This document shows, in pieces, positions 25,569 through 32,293 of a stretch of 41,285 nt of DNA (the stretch's first letter is position 1; the number at the start of each line of letters is the position of its first letter). Below the pieces are notes generated by a model, which saw only the letters and a list, made by a program, of their open reading frames with translations, was not told where the DNA came from and made no database searches. A program made the translations under genes and the position numbers. Source of the DNA: Streptosporangium minutum. GTDB lineage: Bacteria; Actinomycetota; Actinomycetes; Streptosporangiales; Streptosporangiaceae. The stretch lies in contig NZ_NGFP01000012.1 of the NCBI RefSeq assembly GCF_002149035.1, positions 28,831 through 70,115 on the forward strand, in the 5' to 3' direction.

Positions 25569-25574
25569 AATTTT

Positions 25575-26204
25575 GTGAGCAACGAGCCTGGACTCCGCGA
25601 GCGGAAGAAGCTGCAGACCCGCAAACTGATCTCGGATGTGGCCTCAGGCCTCTTCATGAGGTATGGGTTCGACAACGTCACGGTGGCCGAGGTGGCCGAG
25701 GCGGCCGGCGTCTCGACGAAGACGGTCTTCAACTACTTCCCCCGGAAGGAGGACCTCTTCCTCGACCGGTTCCCCGAGGCCGCCGAGCTGATCACCCGGG
25801 CGGTCCGGGAGCGCCCCGAGGGCGAGGAGCCGCCGGCCGCGCTGCGCCGTCTGCTGCTGGACCTCCTGGAGCGGCGTCACCCCCTCGGGGGGGTCGGTGA
25901 CGGCTACCAGTTCTTCTGGCAGGTCATCCTGGACTCCCCGTCGCTGCAGGCACGGGCCAGGGAGCTGGTGGACGGGCTGGAGAACCTGCTCGGCGTGCTG
26001 TTCGCCGAGGCCTCGGGGGCCGGCCCCGGCGATCCGTGGCCCCGGGTGACGGCGGGGCTGGCCGTCTCGGCCTACCGCACGACCTACATCATCACCGCCC
26101 GCCGGATCCTCGCCGGCGAACGCTTCGATGACGTCATAGACGACCACATCGCCCTGCTGAACCGTTCCTTCGACGCCCTGGACCGGGCACTGGCCTCCGG
26201 CTGA
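25575..26204 (+). CDS. TetR family transcriptional regulator
   Basis: The 209-residue protein has a standard TetR DNA-binding domain: RKKLQTRKLISDVASGLFMRYG, then VTVAEVAEAAGVSTKTVFNYFPRKEDLF (in pieces), up to about residue 60. The C-terminal ligand domain is divergent, with helices around LRRLLLDLLERRHPLG and FFWQVILDSPSLQARAREL. GTG 25575 appears to be leaderless. It probably represses the divergent FAD monooxygenase and itself in response to a hydrophobic ligand, the usual pattern for such pairs. Confidence 0.92.
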   Translation: MSNEPGLRERKKLQTRKLISDVASGLFMRYGFDNVTVAEVAEAAGVSTKTVFNYFPRKEDLFLDRFPEAAELITRAVRERPEGEEPPAALRRLLLDLLERRHPLGGVGDGYQFFWQVILDSPSLQARARELVDGLENLLGVLFAEASGAGPGDPWPRVTAGLAVSAYRTTYIITARRILAGERFDDVIDDHIALLNRSFDALDRALASG

Positions 26205-26334
26205 GGCCTCCCCGGCTCCGGCTCCGGCCCCGGCAGCCGCGTCGGCGAGGACGGTCACCGGCGGACCGCTCCGTGACCCACCGGAGCCTCGGGGCCATCG
26301 GGCCTGCCCAGGGGCTCACGGAGGAAGGTCCGGA

Positions 26335-26769
26335 TCAGACGTGGGTGACCAGGAGGGTCACGCCCGCCTCGCCGCCGCAGTCGACGAAAACGGGACCGAC
26401 GCCGTTGCCGATCTCGCGGGAGAGGGTCGCCTTCGCCACGAATCCGTCCGGGTTGTCGTCGATGATGCGGATGTTCTTCAGCACCGGCCTGCCGCTGAAC
26501 CCGCTGAACACGGCGTTGAGCTTCTTACCTCCGCCGCAGTGGCCGGTGATCGTCACCTCTTCACCTCGCCTGGCGGTGGGGTTGGGGCTGACCTGGACGA
26601 CCGCCCTGGCGCCCTTCGGCGGCCGCGGCGCAGCCACCTCGGTTGTGGTCGTGCCGGTCACACCGGTCGTGCCGGCCTTGTCACCGGCGAACGCACCGCC
26701 GGCGCCCAGCCCGAGCACCCCGGCGGTCAAGCTCGCCCCGAGGATCACGGCGATCGTCTTCTTGCGCAT
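26335..26769 (-). CDS. Small secreted protein of unknown function
   Basis: The 144-residue protein has a Sec signal peptide: RKK, a hydrophobic core IAVILGASLTAGVLGLGAGG, and a probable cut after AFA at residue 28. The mature part opens with a Thr/Pro-rich stretch and then a single beta-rich domain of about 95 residues (RAVVQVSPNPTARRGEEVTI onward), perhaps Ig-like, with two Cys (78 and 131) that could form one disulfide. No catalytic motif is seen. AAGGAG lies 6 nt before the ATG. A CRP-like palindrome and a TAGGCT -10-like box lie about 110 bp upstream. Confidence 0.8.
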   Translation of the reverse strand: MRKKTIAVILGASLTAGVLGLGAGGAFAGDKAGTTGVTGTTTTEVAAPRPPKGARAVVQVSPNPTARRGEEVTITGHCGGGKKLNAVFSGFSGRPVLKNIRIIDDNPDGFVAKATLSREIGNGVGPVFVDCGGEAGVTLLVTHV

Positions 26770-26880
26770 GGCGACTCCTTCGCGGAGGGCTTCTCAGCCC
26801 GTGCTACGTGGTGATCCCTTGTCGTGCCGGATCTGCCTGGTAGGTAGCCGACGGGATCGCCACGGGTTCTCGCCAGCCTA

Positions 26881-26902
26881 GATTGTGATGTGCATCACAA
26901 TC
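26881..26902. promoter_or_regulatory. 22-bp perfect dyad containing TGTGA-N6-TCACA
   Basis: Arms GATTGTGATG and CATCACAATC are separated by 2 bp. The core matches the CRP/FNR-family consensus TGTGA-N6-TCACA. On the minus strand TAGGCT (26880-26875) directly follows, a possible -10 for the secreted-protein gene 106 bp downstream, so the site would cover its -35. radC lies 334 bp to the other side. Confidence 0.6.
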
Positions 26903-26954
26903 AGACGCGGTCCGGTGGTGACCGCGACGGCCGAGGCAAGCGTCGAGACCGTGT

Positions 26955-27050
26955 CGCCCGCCCGCGCACGGCGGGCGGGCGAACGGCGGACGGGAACACG
27001 GCCGACGCACGAACGACGGGCGAACGGCGGACGGCGGACGGCGGACGGGA
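26955..27050. repeat. Hairpin and short tandem repeats upstream of radC
   Basis: CGCCCGCC and GGCGGGCG pair at 26955-26977 around a 7-nt loop. A 17-bp unit GGGCGAACGGCGGACGG occurs at 26977-26993 and 27018-27034, and the heptamer ACGGCGG is repeated three times at 27024-27044. The rest of 26770-27235 shows no gene. Confidence 0.5.
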
Positions 27051-27235
27051 ATGACGGGCGGGCAGGAACGAGGCCCCCACCTACGGACCCCGTCCGAGGA
27101 CGTCCGGCCGTCCTGGACGTGAACGGTGACATCCTTCACCAGCGGATCGCCGCCCGGGGGCATCCGGGCGCCCGAGGCCGGACTGTCGGTGCGCCCTGGT
27201 AGAACCGACCTGGTTTCCCGAGCCGGAGGTGCCGA

Positions 27236-27892
27236 TTGCGCGTCAAGGACATGCCACCCAACGACCAGCCGCGCGAGCGGCTCCTGTCGAATGGCGCGAC
27301 CGCCCTGGCAGACCGGGAGCTGCTCGCCCTGCTGATCGGCTCGGGAAGCCGGGGCACCAACGCGGTCGAGCTCGCCTCCCATCTGATCGCCCACTGCGGC
27401 GACCTGCGCGGGCTGGCCCGCTCCGACGCCCACCGCCTGATGTCGGTCCCCGGCATCGGCCCGGCCAAGGCCGCCCGGGTCATCGCCGCCTTCCACCTCG
27501 TACGGCAGGCACAGTCGGAGCCGGAGCGCCGCCGGATCACCTGCTCGGGAGACCTCGCCGCCGTCGCCTCCCCGCTCCTGCGCGGCCTCAGCCACGAACG
27601 CGTGGTCGTGGTGGTCTGCGACCCGGCCGGCGCGGTGACCCGCAAGACGATCGTCAGCGAGGGCGGCAGCGACCACGCCCCGGCCCCGGTCCGCGAGATC
27701 ATCACCACCGTCCTCACCTCCGGCGGCTCCTCGTTCGGCCTGGCCCACAACCATCCCAGCGGCTCCCTCGACCCCAGTCCGGCCGACCTGGAGGTAACCG
27801 CCCGTCTCAGCGAGGCCGCCGAGACCGTCGGCCTCCGCCTCCTCGACCACGTGATCGTCACCGACACCGCCTGGCGCCGCATCGCCGCCTGA
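27236..27892 (+). CDS. radC: RadC-family JAB domain protein
   Basis: The 218-residue protein has an N-terminal helix-hairpin-helix part (LMSVPGIGPAKAARVIAAF, near 68-86) and a C-terminal JAB/MPN metalloprotease-like domain with the metal motif AHNHPSGSLDPSPAD and an upstream Glu in VREIITTVLTSGG. Despite its name, a repair function is not established; RadC proteins are often linked to mobile DNA. TTG 27236 is chosen because GGAGG lies 6 nt upstream and gives the usual start MRVKDMPPNDQPRERLL. It borders the repeat-rich accessory region. Confidence 0.93.
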   Translation: MRVKDMPPNDQPRERLLSNGATALADRELLALLIGSGSRGTNAVELASHLIAHCGDLRGLARSDAHRLMSVPGIGPAKAARVIAAFHLVRQAQSEPERRRITCSGDLAAVASPLLRGLSHERVVVVVCDPAGAVTRKTIVSEGGSDHAPAPVREIITTVLTSGGSSFGLAHNHPSGSLDPSPADLEVTARLSEAAETVGLRLLDHVIVTDTAWRRIAA

Positions 27893-27928
27893 GGCGGCCT
27901 CCACCTGACGGCACTCCCGCCTGACAGT

Positions 27929-28023
27929 GGCTCGCCCAGTTGCAAGTCGTTTGACCGTGGCTCGCTCGACAGTGACTCCCCGCGCGGCGGCTCGCCCGGC
28001 TGCAAGTCGTTTGACCGTGGCTC
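27929..28023. repeat. Two 35-bp direct repeats with 60-bp period
   Basis: Copies at 27929-27963 and 27989-28023 differ at 2 of 35 positions and include TGCAAGTCGTTTGACCGTGG. Shorter degraded TGGCTC-GAC units continue to about 28065, giving a decaying minisatellite look. Confidence 0.75.
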
Positions 28024-28074
28024 TCTTGACGGTGCCTCGCCTGGCAGCGGCTCCCTCGACGGGACTCTCTTGCC

Positions 28075-28241
28075 GGTGGTCCCGCGCCACCCGGTTGGCG
28101 CGGGACCACCGTCGGCTCCCGGCGGGCGGATTCATGGGATGGCCCGCCGGGAGCGAGACCCGGCGGGCGGTGGGGAAGAGATGCCCGCCGGGAGCTTGGA
28201 TGGTGGTCCAGCATCCGCCCTTCAACGGATGCGGGACCACC
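28075..28241. mobile_element. MITE-like 167-bp element with 11-bp terminal inverted repeats
   Basis: It starts with GGTGGTCCCGC and ends with the exact inverse GCGGGACCACC, flanked by GCC on both sides, a possible 3-bp target duplication. Inside are a perfect 15-bp hairpin (28075-28110), a 13-bp one (28115-28154), a 10-bp one (28159-28192) and a bulged 15-bp one (28202-28241). It has no coding capacity. The hairpins could instead form a structured RNA or the radC terminator. Confidence 0.5.
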
Positions 28242-28242
28242 G

Positions 28243-28283
28243 CCCTGCCTCCCCGACCGTCATGGCCCATCGGAGAGGCAGGG
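28243..28283. terminator. Hairpin between the MITE-like element and gene 28345-28638
   Basis: CCCTGCCTC with GAGGCAGGG plus CCGA with TCGG, one mismatch between them, enclose a 13-nt loop. It lies 62 bp beyond the stop of the minus-strand gene and could terminate it. Confidence 0.5.
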
Positions 28284-28344
28284 AGCTATGGGATGCCCGG
28301 ACGGAGGGGCACTCGCCCCGCCACCGAACGTGCTTGCCGGGTGG

Positions 28345-28638
28345 TCAACGCGCGCTGCCGATCAGCAGGCGGAGCCACAACGCCTCCACCTCCTTGGAGA
28401 GCACCCAAGGCGCCTCGTGCACGGTCACCACTCCTCTCAGCCGGTGCGTCCGCCGTACGAACATCAACCCACCCGCCCGGCACAGCTCGTAGAAGGTCGC
28501 CCGGCAGTCACAGGTGTGCTCCTTCACCCTCACCCGATCGGCCCTCGGCACCTCCGGCCGCCAGTCGATCACCTCATGCGTCGCCTGCAACGGCGCAAGA
28601 TGGTGCCCGTGATGCCGCTCCCCCCACGCCACGACCAC
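28345..28638 (-). CDS. Small conserved-looking protein with Cys-x-Cys motif
   Basis: The 97-residue protein starts at GTG 28638 with GAGGGG about 8 nt upstream. The C-terminal half (TCDCRATFYELCRAGGLMFV, then TVHEAPWVLSKEVEALWLRL) reminds me of small actinobacterial proteins of unknown function found near GntR/XRE genes and integrative elements; I cannot name the family. Three Cys and the His cluster ERHHGHHL might bind metal. It is divergent from the first double-GntR gene, sharing its operator region, and may be its target. Confidence 0.6.
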   Translation of the reverse strand: MVVAWGERHHGHHLAPLQATHEVIDWRPEVPRADRVRVKEHTCDCRATFYELCRAGGLMFVRRTHRLRGVVTVHEAPWVLSKEVEALWLRLLIGSAR

Positions 28639-28695
28639 CGTTCACCCCTCACTTCTGGCCGATCACTCAAGGATCATAGTTCACCTTAATTCCAA

Positions 28696-28767
28696 TGGTC
28701 TAGTACACGTATTCATTAGTCGATCAGACGTCTGGTTTCTGGCTAGACGTACCTTTTGGTCTATCAT
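28696..28767. promoter_or_regulatory. Operator/promoter region of the first double-GntR gene
   Basis: TGGTCTAGTACAC (28696-28708), CAGACGTCTG (28725-28734, perfect palindrome) and TGGTCTATC (28757-28765) contain GGTCTA half sites typical of GntR/HutC operators. TATCAT (28762-28767) is placed as a -10 for a leaderless transcript at ATG 28775. This strip is AT-rich relative to its surroundings. Confidence 0.5.
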
Positions 28768-28774
28768 GCAGAGC

Positions 28775-29260
28775 ATGCTTGACCGTGAGGGCCCAGTACC
28801 GGTGTACAAGCAGGTCGCCGAGATGATTCGCACGCGCATCGCGGCCGGTGATCTCGGACCCGGCGAAGCCGTGCCCAGCGAGGCCGAGCTTGAGGTCGAG
28901 TACGGCATCGCCAAGACGACGGCACGCCGGGTCGCCCGCGAACTCCGCGAGCAGGGACTCGCCTACACGATCCAGGGAGAGGGCACCTTCGTCGGCGAGC
29001 CGGGAACTCCGAGGCCGGCCGATCAGATTCCGGTGTACCAGCAGATCGCGGCAGGGATTCAAAGCCGGATCGAGGCGGGTGAACTGCTGCCGAACCGGCG
29101 CATCCCCAGCGAGAAAGAGCTGATGCGCAAGCACGGCGTCGCGAAAGCCACGGTGCGCCAGGCGATGGCCTTCCTGCGCGATCAGGGATGGGTGTTCACC
29201 GTGGAGTATCGCGGCACGTACGTGTCACCCGCCGAGAGCTGGCCCCGACCGACAAAATAA
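28775..29260 (+). CDS. Protein of two tandem GntR winged-helix domains, no effector domain
   Basis: The 161-residue product (from ATG 28775; ATG 28766 also possible) is two complete GntR DNA-binding domains in a row. Domain 1 is PVYKQVAEMIRTRIAAGDL to about residue 70 (GEGTFVG); domain 2 is PVYQQIAAGIQSRIEAGEL to about 150 (RGTYVS). Both keep the recognition helix (IAKTTARRVARELREQGL; VAKATVRQAMAFLRDQGW). Nothing follows that could bind a ligand or dimerise, unlike standard GntR proteins. One chain could thus fill both half sites of an operator. A paralogue of the same architecture follows 98 bp downstream. GGTCTA half sites precede both. Confidence 0.88.
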   Translation: MLDREGPVPVYKQVAEMIRTRIAAGDLGPGEAVPSEAELEVEYGIAKTTARRVARELREQGLAYTIQGEGTFVGEPGTPRPADQIPVYQQIAAGIQSRIEAGELLPNRRIPSEKELMRKHGVAKATVRQAMAFLRDQGWVFTVEYRGTYVSPAESWPRPTK

Positions 29261-29280
29261 CCAAGATGCCCGCAAAGCAG

Positions 29281-29352
29281 TCACCATAGGTCTACCACCC
29301 ATATCAATTGGTGCGGTTCACCACTCCATTTCCCCGACCGCCCCACTACCGT
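29281..29352 (+). promoter_or_regulatory. Promoter/operator region of the second double-GntR gene
   Basis: ATAGGTCTACCA (29287-29298) repeats the GGTCTA core seen upstream of the first paralogue. TACCGT (29347-29352) could be a -10 for leaderless initiation at GTG 29359, matching the arrangement in the first gene. The -35 is not clear. Confidence 0.4.
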
Positions 29353-29358
29353 GTGGCT

Positions 29359-29943
29359 GTGCTGGATCACGAGGGCGACACCCATCTGTACGTTCAGATA
29401 GCCGACGCCATTCGGCGGCGCATCTTGGCAGGTCGGCTCGCTCCCGGCGACGCCGTACCGAGTGAGACCGAGCTGCGAAGCGAGTTCGGCGTCGCCAGGA
29501 CGACTGCCCGGCGAGCGATCAGAGTGCTCCGGGACGAGGGTCTCATCCATACGGCACAGGGCGAGGGCACGTTCGTCGGCCCGGCCGGTAAGACCCGGCG
29601 TGAACCGCAGAGGACAGCGCTCTACCAGGTGATCGCCAAGGACCTGGTCCGCCGCATCAGACACGGTGATCTCAAACCCCGACGCCCCATACCGAGCGAG
29701 AGCACTTTGATGCAGCAGCACGGTGTCGCCCGGGAGACGGTGCGTCGCGCGGTCGGCCTTCTCCGGGAACAGGGATGGGTCTACACGGTGCCCCATCGCG
29801 GCACGTACGTGTCACAGCCCGAGAAGTGGCCCGACTCCGCGAAACTCCCCCCTCCCGCGACCGAGGCGGAGCGAGAGCGGACGCTCGCCGGCACCGAGTG
29901 CATCGGGCCCATCCTCGACGGACTCTGGGCCGAAGGGCGCTGA
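29359..29943 (+). CDS. Second double-GntR winged-helix protein, paralogue of the preceding gene
   Basis: The 194-residue product has two GntR domains: LYVQIADAIRRRILAGRL to about 75 (GEGTFVG), and LYQVIAKDLVRRIRHGDL to about 155 (RGTYVS). It is closely similar along its length to the gene before it, with a further 35-residue tail (PPPATEAERERTLAGTECIG). GTG 29359 is chosen by analogy with the paralogue (VLDHEG against MLDREG); in-frame TTG 29308 would add 17 residues. The pair is an evident tandem duplication of a fused tandem domain. The targets are unknown; the divergent 97-residue gene and the pair itself are the best guesses. Confidence 0.87.
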   Translation: MLDHEGDTHLYVQIADAIRRRILAGRLAPGDAVPSETELRSEFGVARTTARRAIRVLRDEGLIHTAQGEGTFVGPAGKTRREPQRTALYQVIAKDLVRRIRHGDLKPRRPIPSESTLMQQHGVARETVRRAVGLLREQGWVYTVPHRGTYVSQPEKWPDSAKLPPPATEAERERTLAGTECIGPILDGLWAEGR

Positions 29944-30105
29944 AGAGACGAGCTCGGCTTCATACCCATGGGAATCCATCCCGCATCCGGAGACAGAGCA
30001 GCTTCTGCCGCTCTTCACCGGAGCCGCCGAAGCCTTGCATGTCGCATGCGGGTGAGAGTGAGCCACCGGGTCCCGGCTGCCATCACGGAGATCGGCGAGC
30101 ACAAG

Positions 30106-30170
30106 CGCTATCCGTCCCCGGGATCGGACTGGACGCCGAATGCCACCGAGGCGAGATCCTTGCCATCCAC
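30106..30170. repeat. 65-bp direct repeat, copy 1
   Basis: This copy matches 31360-31424, with about 12-13 differences over 65 bp; CGGACTGGACGCCGAA is identical in both. On the minus strand each copy encodes the C-terminal end of a frame, DGKDLASVAFGVQSDP here and DGEDLASVTFGVQSDP there. Confidence 0.8.
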
Positions 30171-30362
30171 CTCCACGGTGGATCCGTTCCCCGGCGACAT
30201 CGCGACCACCGCGCCCTTCAGCGCGGCGACCTGGTGCCGCAACCGGGACGGCAGCACCTGCTCGATCCTGGTCAGAGCGCGCAGCGAAGCCTCTTCGGCC
30301 CCTGCCACCTGGCCCGCCGCCGTGGTGTTCGGAGGCGTGGGGCCGGCGTCCCGTGCCCTCAC
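30108..30362 (-). pseudogene. Fragment of a YafY-type WYL-domain regulator, fused to an unrelated C-terminal end
   Basis: The segment VAGAEEASLRALTRIEQVLP-SRLRHQVAAL is what lies between the HTH and WYL domains of YafY/DeoR-type regulators. The HTH before it and the WYL domain after it are missing. The frame instead ends in the DGKDLASVAFGVQSDP sequence shared with the broken gene at 31362. It is therefore a chimeric remnant. It abuts, back to back, the C-terminal piece of an epoxide hydrolase on the plus strand; both lack their N termini. Confidence 0.65.
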
Positions 30363-30544
30363 CGGTTCCGACGGGCGTGGCGAACTTCCTCGGCGACCGG
30401 GCGATCCGCGGGCTGGCGGAGCTGTCGAACACGATCACCCACTGGTCGCGGTTCCCCCGCGGCGGGCACTTCGCGTCGCTCCAGGCTCCGGATCTGCTGA
30501 TCTCGGACATCCGGCGGTTCTTCCGTACGGTGCGCCCGCGGTAG
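30363..30544 (+). pseudogene. C-terminal remnant of an epoxide hydrolase (alpha/beta hydrolase)
   Basis: Starting near VPTGVANFLGDRAIRG and running to the stop at 30542-30544, the frame carries THWSRFPRGGHFASLQAPDL and DIRRFFRT, the last about 55 residues of epoxide-hydrolase-type alpha/beta hydrolases, including the catalytic His in GGHF. The nucleophile domain and start are absent; sequence to the left belongs to the minus-strand regulator fragment. It cannot be functional. Confidence 0.8.
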
Positions 30545-30631
30545 CCGGCCGGTCGGGCATGCCCGACCCGGGCACCGGCACGCGCGGCGGGCGTCACCGG
30601 GTGCATCATGGACCGAAGACACGATCATGAA

Positions 30632-31350
30632 ATGGAGCCGATGCCCTCACCATCACGGCGCCGTCGCGCCGCAGCTGCCCGCCGGGCGACGGCCGGAGGC
30701 GGGCTGGCGGCCACGCCCATCCTCGACTGGGAGCATCCCCGGGTCCTGGAGTTGGCGGCCGGAGTCCAGGACCCGGGCGCCGGGACGGGCCGGGATCTGC
30801 TGATCACGGCCCACCGGCTCATCGCCGCACGGGTGCGCCCGGTGTACGCCATGAACGAAGGGCAGCCTGTCTCCAGGACGCTCGCCCTGGGGCGTGGGTC
30901 GTGCAGCCAGCGGCTGGCGCTCCTGGAGGCCGTGGCGCGGGCCTGTGGGATCGCCAGCCGGGTCAGAGGACTGCTGGTGGAGGGACGCTTCTGGTATCCG
31001 CGCTTCCCCGGCTGCGGGCGCTGATCCCCCGCCAGGTGGTGCTCGCCTGGCCGGAGTTCCTTCTCGACGGCCGGTGGACGGCCGTCTCGGAGCTCTACGG
31101 CGACCTGGGCACCCTGCGGGCGGGAGGCCGGTTCACCAACACCGACGGCGAGACGCTCTTCGACGCGGTCGCCCGCACCGCCGTGGACTGGGACGGTGTC
31201 ACCTGCACGGCGTGCGACCTGTCGGGCCACGTACTGGCCGATCTAGGCTATTTCGACTCCCGCGACGAGCTGTTCAGGGTGGATGGTCAGACCCTGTGCC
31301 TGCCGGTCCGCGTCATCGCGGACCCCGTCATGAGCCGCTGGACGGCTTGA
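30632..31350 (+). pseudogene. Transglutaminase-like protein interrupted by a frameshift
   Basis: The first frame (ATG 30632; ATG 30608 also possible) runs to TGA at 31022 and includes the transglutaminase-like core GRGSCSQRLALLEAVARACG with its Cys, then VEGRFWYPRFP. The homologous protein continues in another frame as RLRALIPRQVVLAWPEFLLD and on to 31350. Re-reading one C in the CCCC run at 31003-31006 (a -1 shift) joins the halves exactly, giving about 240 residues. A one-base loss, a sequencing error, or a programmed -1 slip could explain it. The substrate is unknown. Confidence 0.75.
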
Positions 31351-31359
31351 GCACGGAGC

Positions 31360-31424
31360 CGCTATCCGGCGTCCGGATCGGACTGGACGCCGAAGGTCAC
31401 CGAGGCGAGGTCCTCGCCGTCCAT
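31360..31424. repeat. 65-bp direct repeat, copy 2
   Basis: This is the partner of 30106-30170, offset by 1254 bp in the same orientation. The sequence between them holds the broken regulator, epoxide hydrolase and transglutaminase genes. Confidence 0.8.
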
Positions 31425-31659
31425 CTTCCGGTGTTCAGGCGCAGCGGCCGGGGTGAGCGAGCAGACGTCGACGGCGAAGCCGGAGTGGATGCCGAGGCTC
31501 CTGTCCAGCCCGTCGAGCTCCGGGGCGGCCGGGTTGACCACGAGCCGGCCACTGAACCGTAGCGGTCGCTCCTCCTCGGCGGCGGGCACCATGACCGGCT
31601 CTCCGAACTCGTCGGCCGGGCGTGAAGGTGCGATCCGTCCGTGCCTCGTCCCGCGGCAC
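31362..31659 (-). pseudogene. C-terminal part of an unrecognised protein, probably frameshifted
   Basis: The main frame (31592-31362) reads RPLRFSGRLVVNPAAPELDG, then AVDVCSLTPAAAPEHRKMDG and the shared end. It has no good start. Upstream, protein-like sequence continues in a different frame as VPRDEARTDRTFTPG, and the join at about 31620-31625 fits a single-base frameshift (FTPG-RPADEFGEP). I do not recognise the family. It lies 31 bp downstream of the DUF1707 gene in the same orientation. Confidence 0.5.
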
Positions 31660-31690
31660 GCGGAGAAGGCCCGCGTCGGCGGGCCGCTCG

Positions 31691-32293
31691 CTACCTGCTC
31701 TTCTTCTTGCGGGCCTTGCGCTTGACCTCGACCCCGCCCCAGAAGGCGAACCCCGTCACCACGATCCGGGGCGCGCCCGGCCGGCCGACCCCGCTCGCCT
31801 CATGGCCGAACCCGCCCATGAAGCCGAGCCCGGTCACGAACACCTCGGCGTCGTCGGGCACGACGACCTCGACACCCCCCATGACGGCGAACGCCCGGAT
31901 CTTCATCTCCCGCCCGGTGAACACCGCCTCACGGAGGTCGATCTTGCCGCCGCCCCAGAAGGCCAGGGCGGTGAAGTTCCGGGGGGCCCGCCAGCGGCCG
32001 GCGCGCTTGAAGCCACTCATGATCCCGACGGCGACGCCGCTGGTCGGCGCGTCCGGGTCATAATCGATGGAGCTCGGCGTGGCCGTCGAGCGGGAGATGT
32101 CCGGCAGGTCGCCGGTGAGCAGTTCCAGGTCGGCGTAGGTCTTGGCGGTGTAGACCGCCGCCAGCCTTTCCTCGAACTCGTCCATGGTCAGCCGGCCGTC
32201 GCCGACCGCGTTGCGGAGAATTGCGGAAGTCTGGTCGCGGTCGCGGTCAGCGGCTCGTATTTCCCGCGGATCCCGGTCTGGAAGGCTCGCCAT
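31691..32293 (-). CDS. DUF1707 domain protein, possible envelope-stress or SHOCT-like protein
   Basis: The 200-residue protein begins with the actinobacterial DUF1707 domain: REIRAADRDRDQTSAILRNA, VGDGRLTMDEFEERLAAVY and YADLELLTGDLP (residues 10-65). After a linker, a C-terminal beta-rich part repeats FWGGGKIDLREAVF, FAVMGGVEVVVPD and FAFWGGVEVKRK, like the LiaF/DUF2154 toastrack fold. The tail is very basic (KRKARKKKSR). No membrane segment or signal peptide is seen. The function is unknown. Confidence 0.88.
   Translation of the reverse strand: MASLPDRDPREIRAADRDRDQTSAILRNAVGDGRLTMDEFEERLAAVYTAKTYADLELLTGDLPDISRSTATPSSIDYDPDAPTSGVAVGIMSGFKRAGRWRAPRNFTALAFWGGGKIDLREAVFTGREMKIRAFAVMGGVEVVVPDDAEVFVTGLGFMGGFGHEASGVGRPGAPRIVVTGFAFWGGVEVKRKARKKKSR

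Larger units (their letters stand above)
27893..28344. other. Non-coding, repeat- and hairpin-rich region after radC
   Basis: The 452 bp contain a degenerate 60-bp repeat, a 167-bp palindromic element and a further hairpin, all annotated separately. Frames that stay open here have low-complexity products, so I call no gene. Confidence 0.6.

Noticed and set aside
26804-28270. Long minus-strand open frame across the repeat region and radC
   Set aside because: It covers radC in antisense and the repeats give repeated TVKRLAAGRAA-like low-complexity peptides; no start with a ribosome site.
28696-28708. DasR-type site (ACTGGTCTAGACCACT-like) upstream of the double-GntR gene
   Set aside because: Only the left half TGGTCTAG fits; the right half is TACAC. 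A local GntR site is the simpler reading.
29944-30105. Possible gene or tail of one between the second GntR gene and the regulator fragment
   Set aside because: Short frames exist (for example ending HVACG) but none has a start, a ribosome site or recognisable motif.
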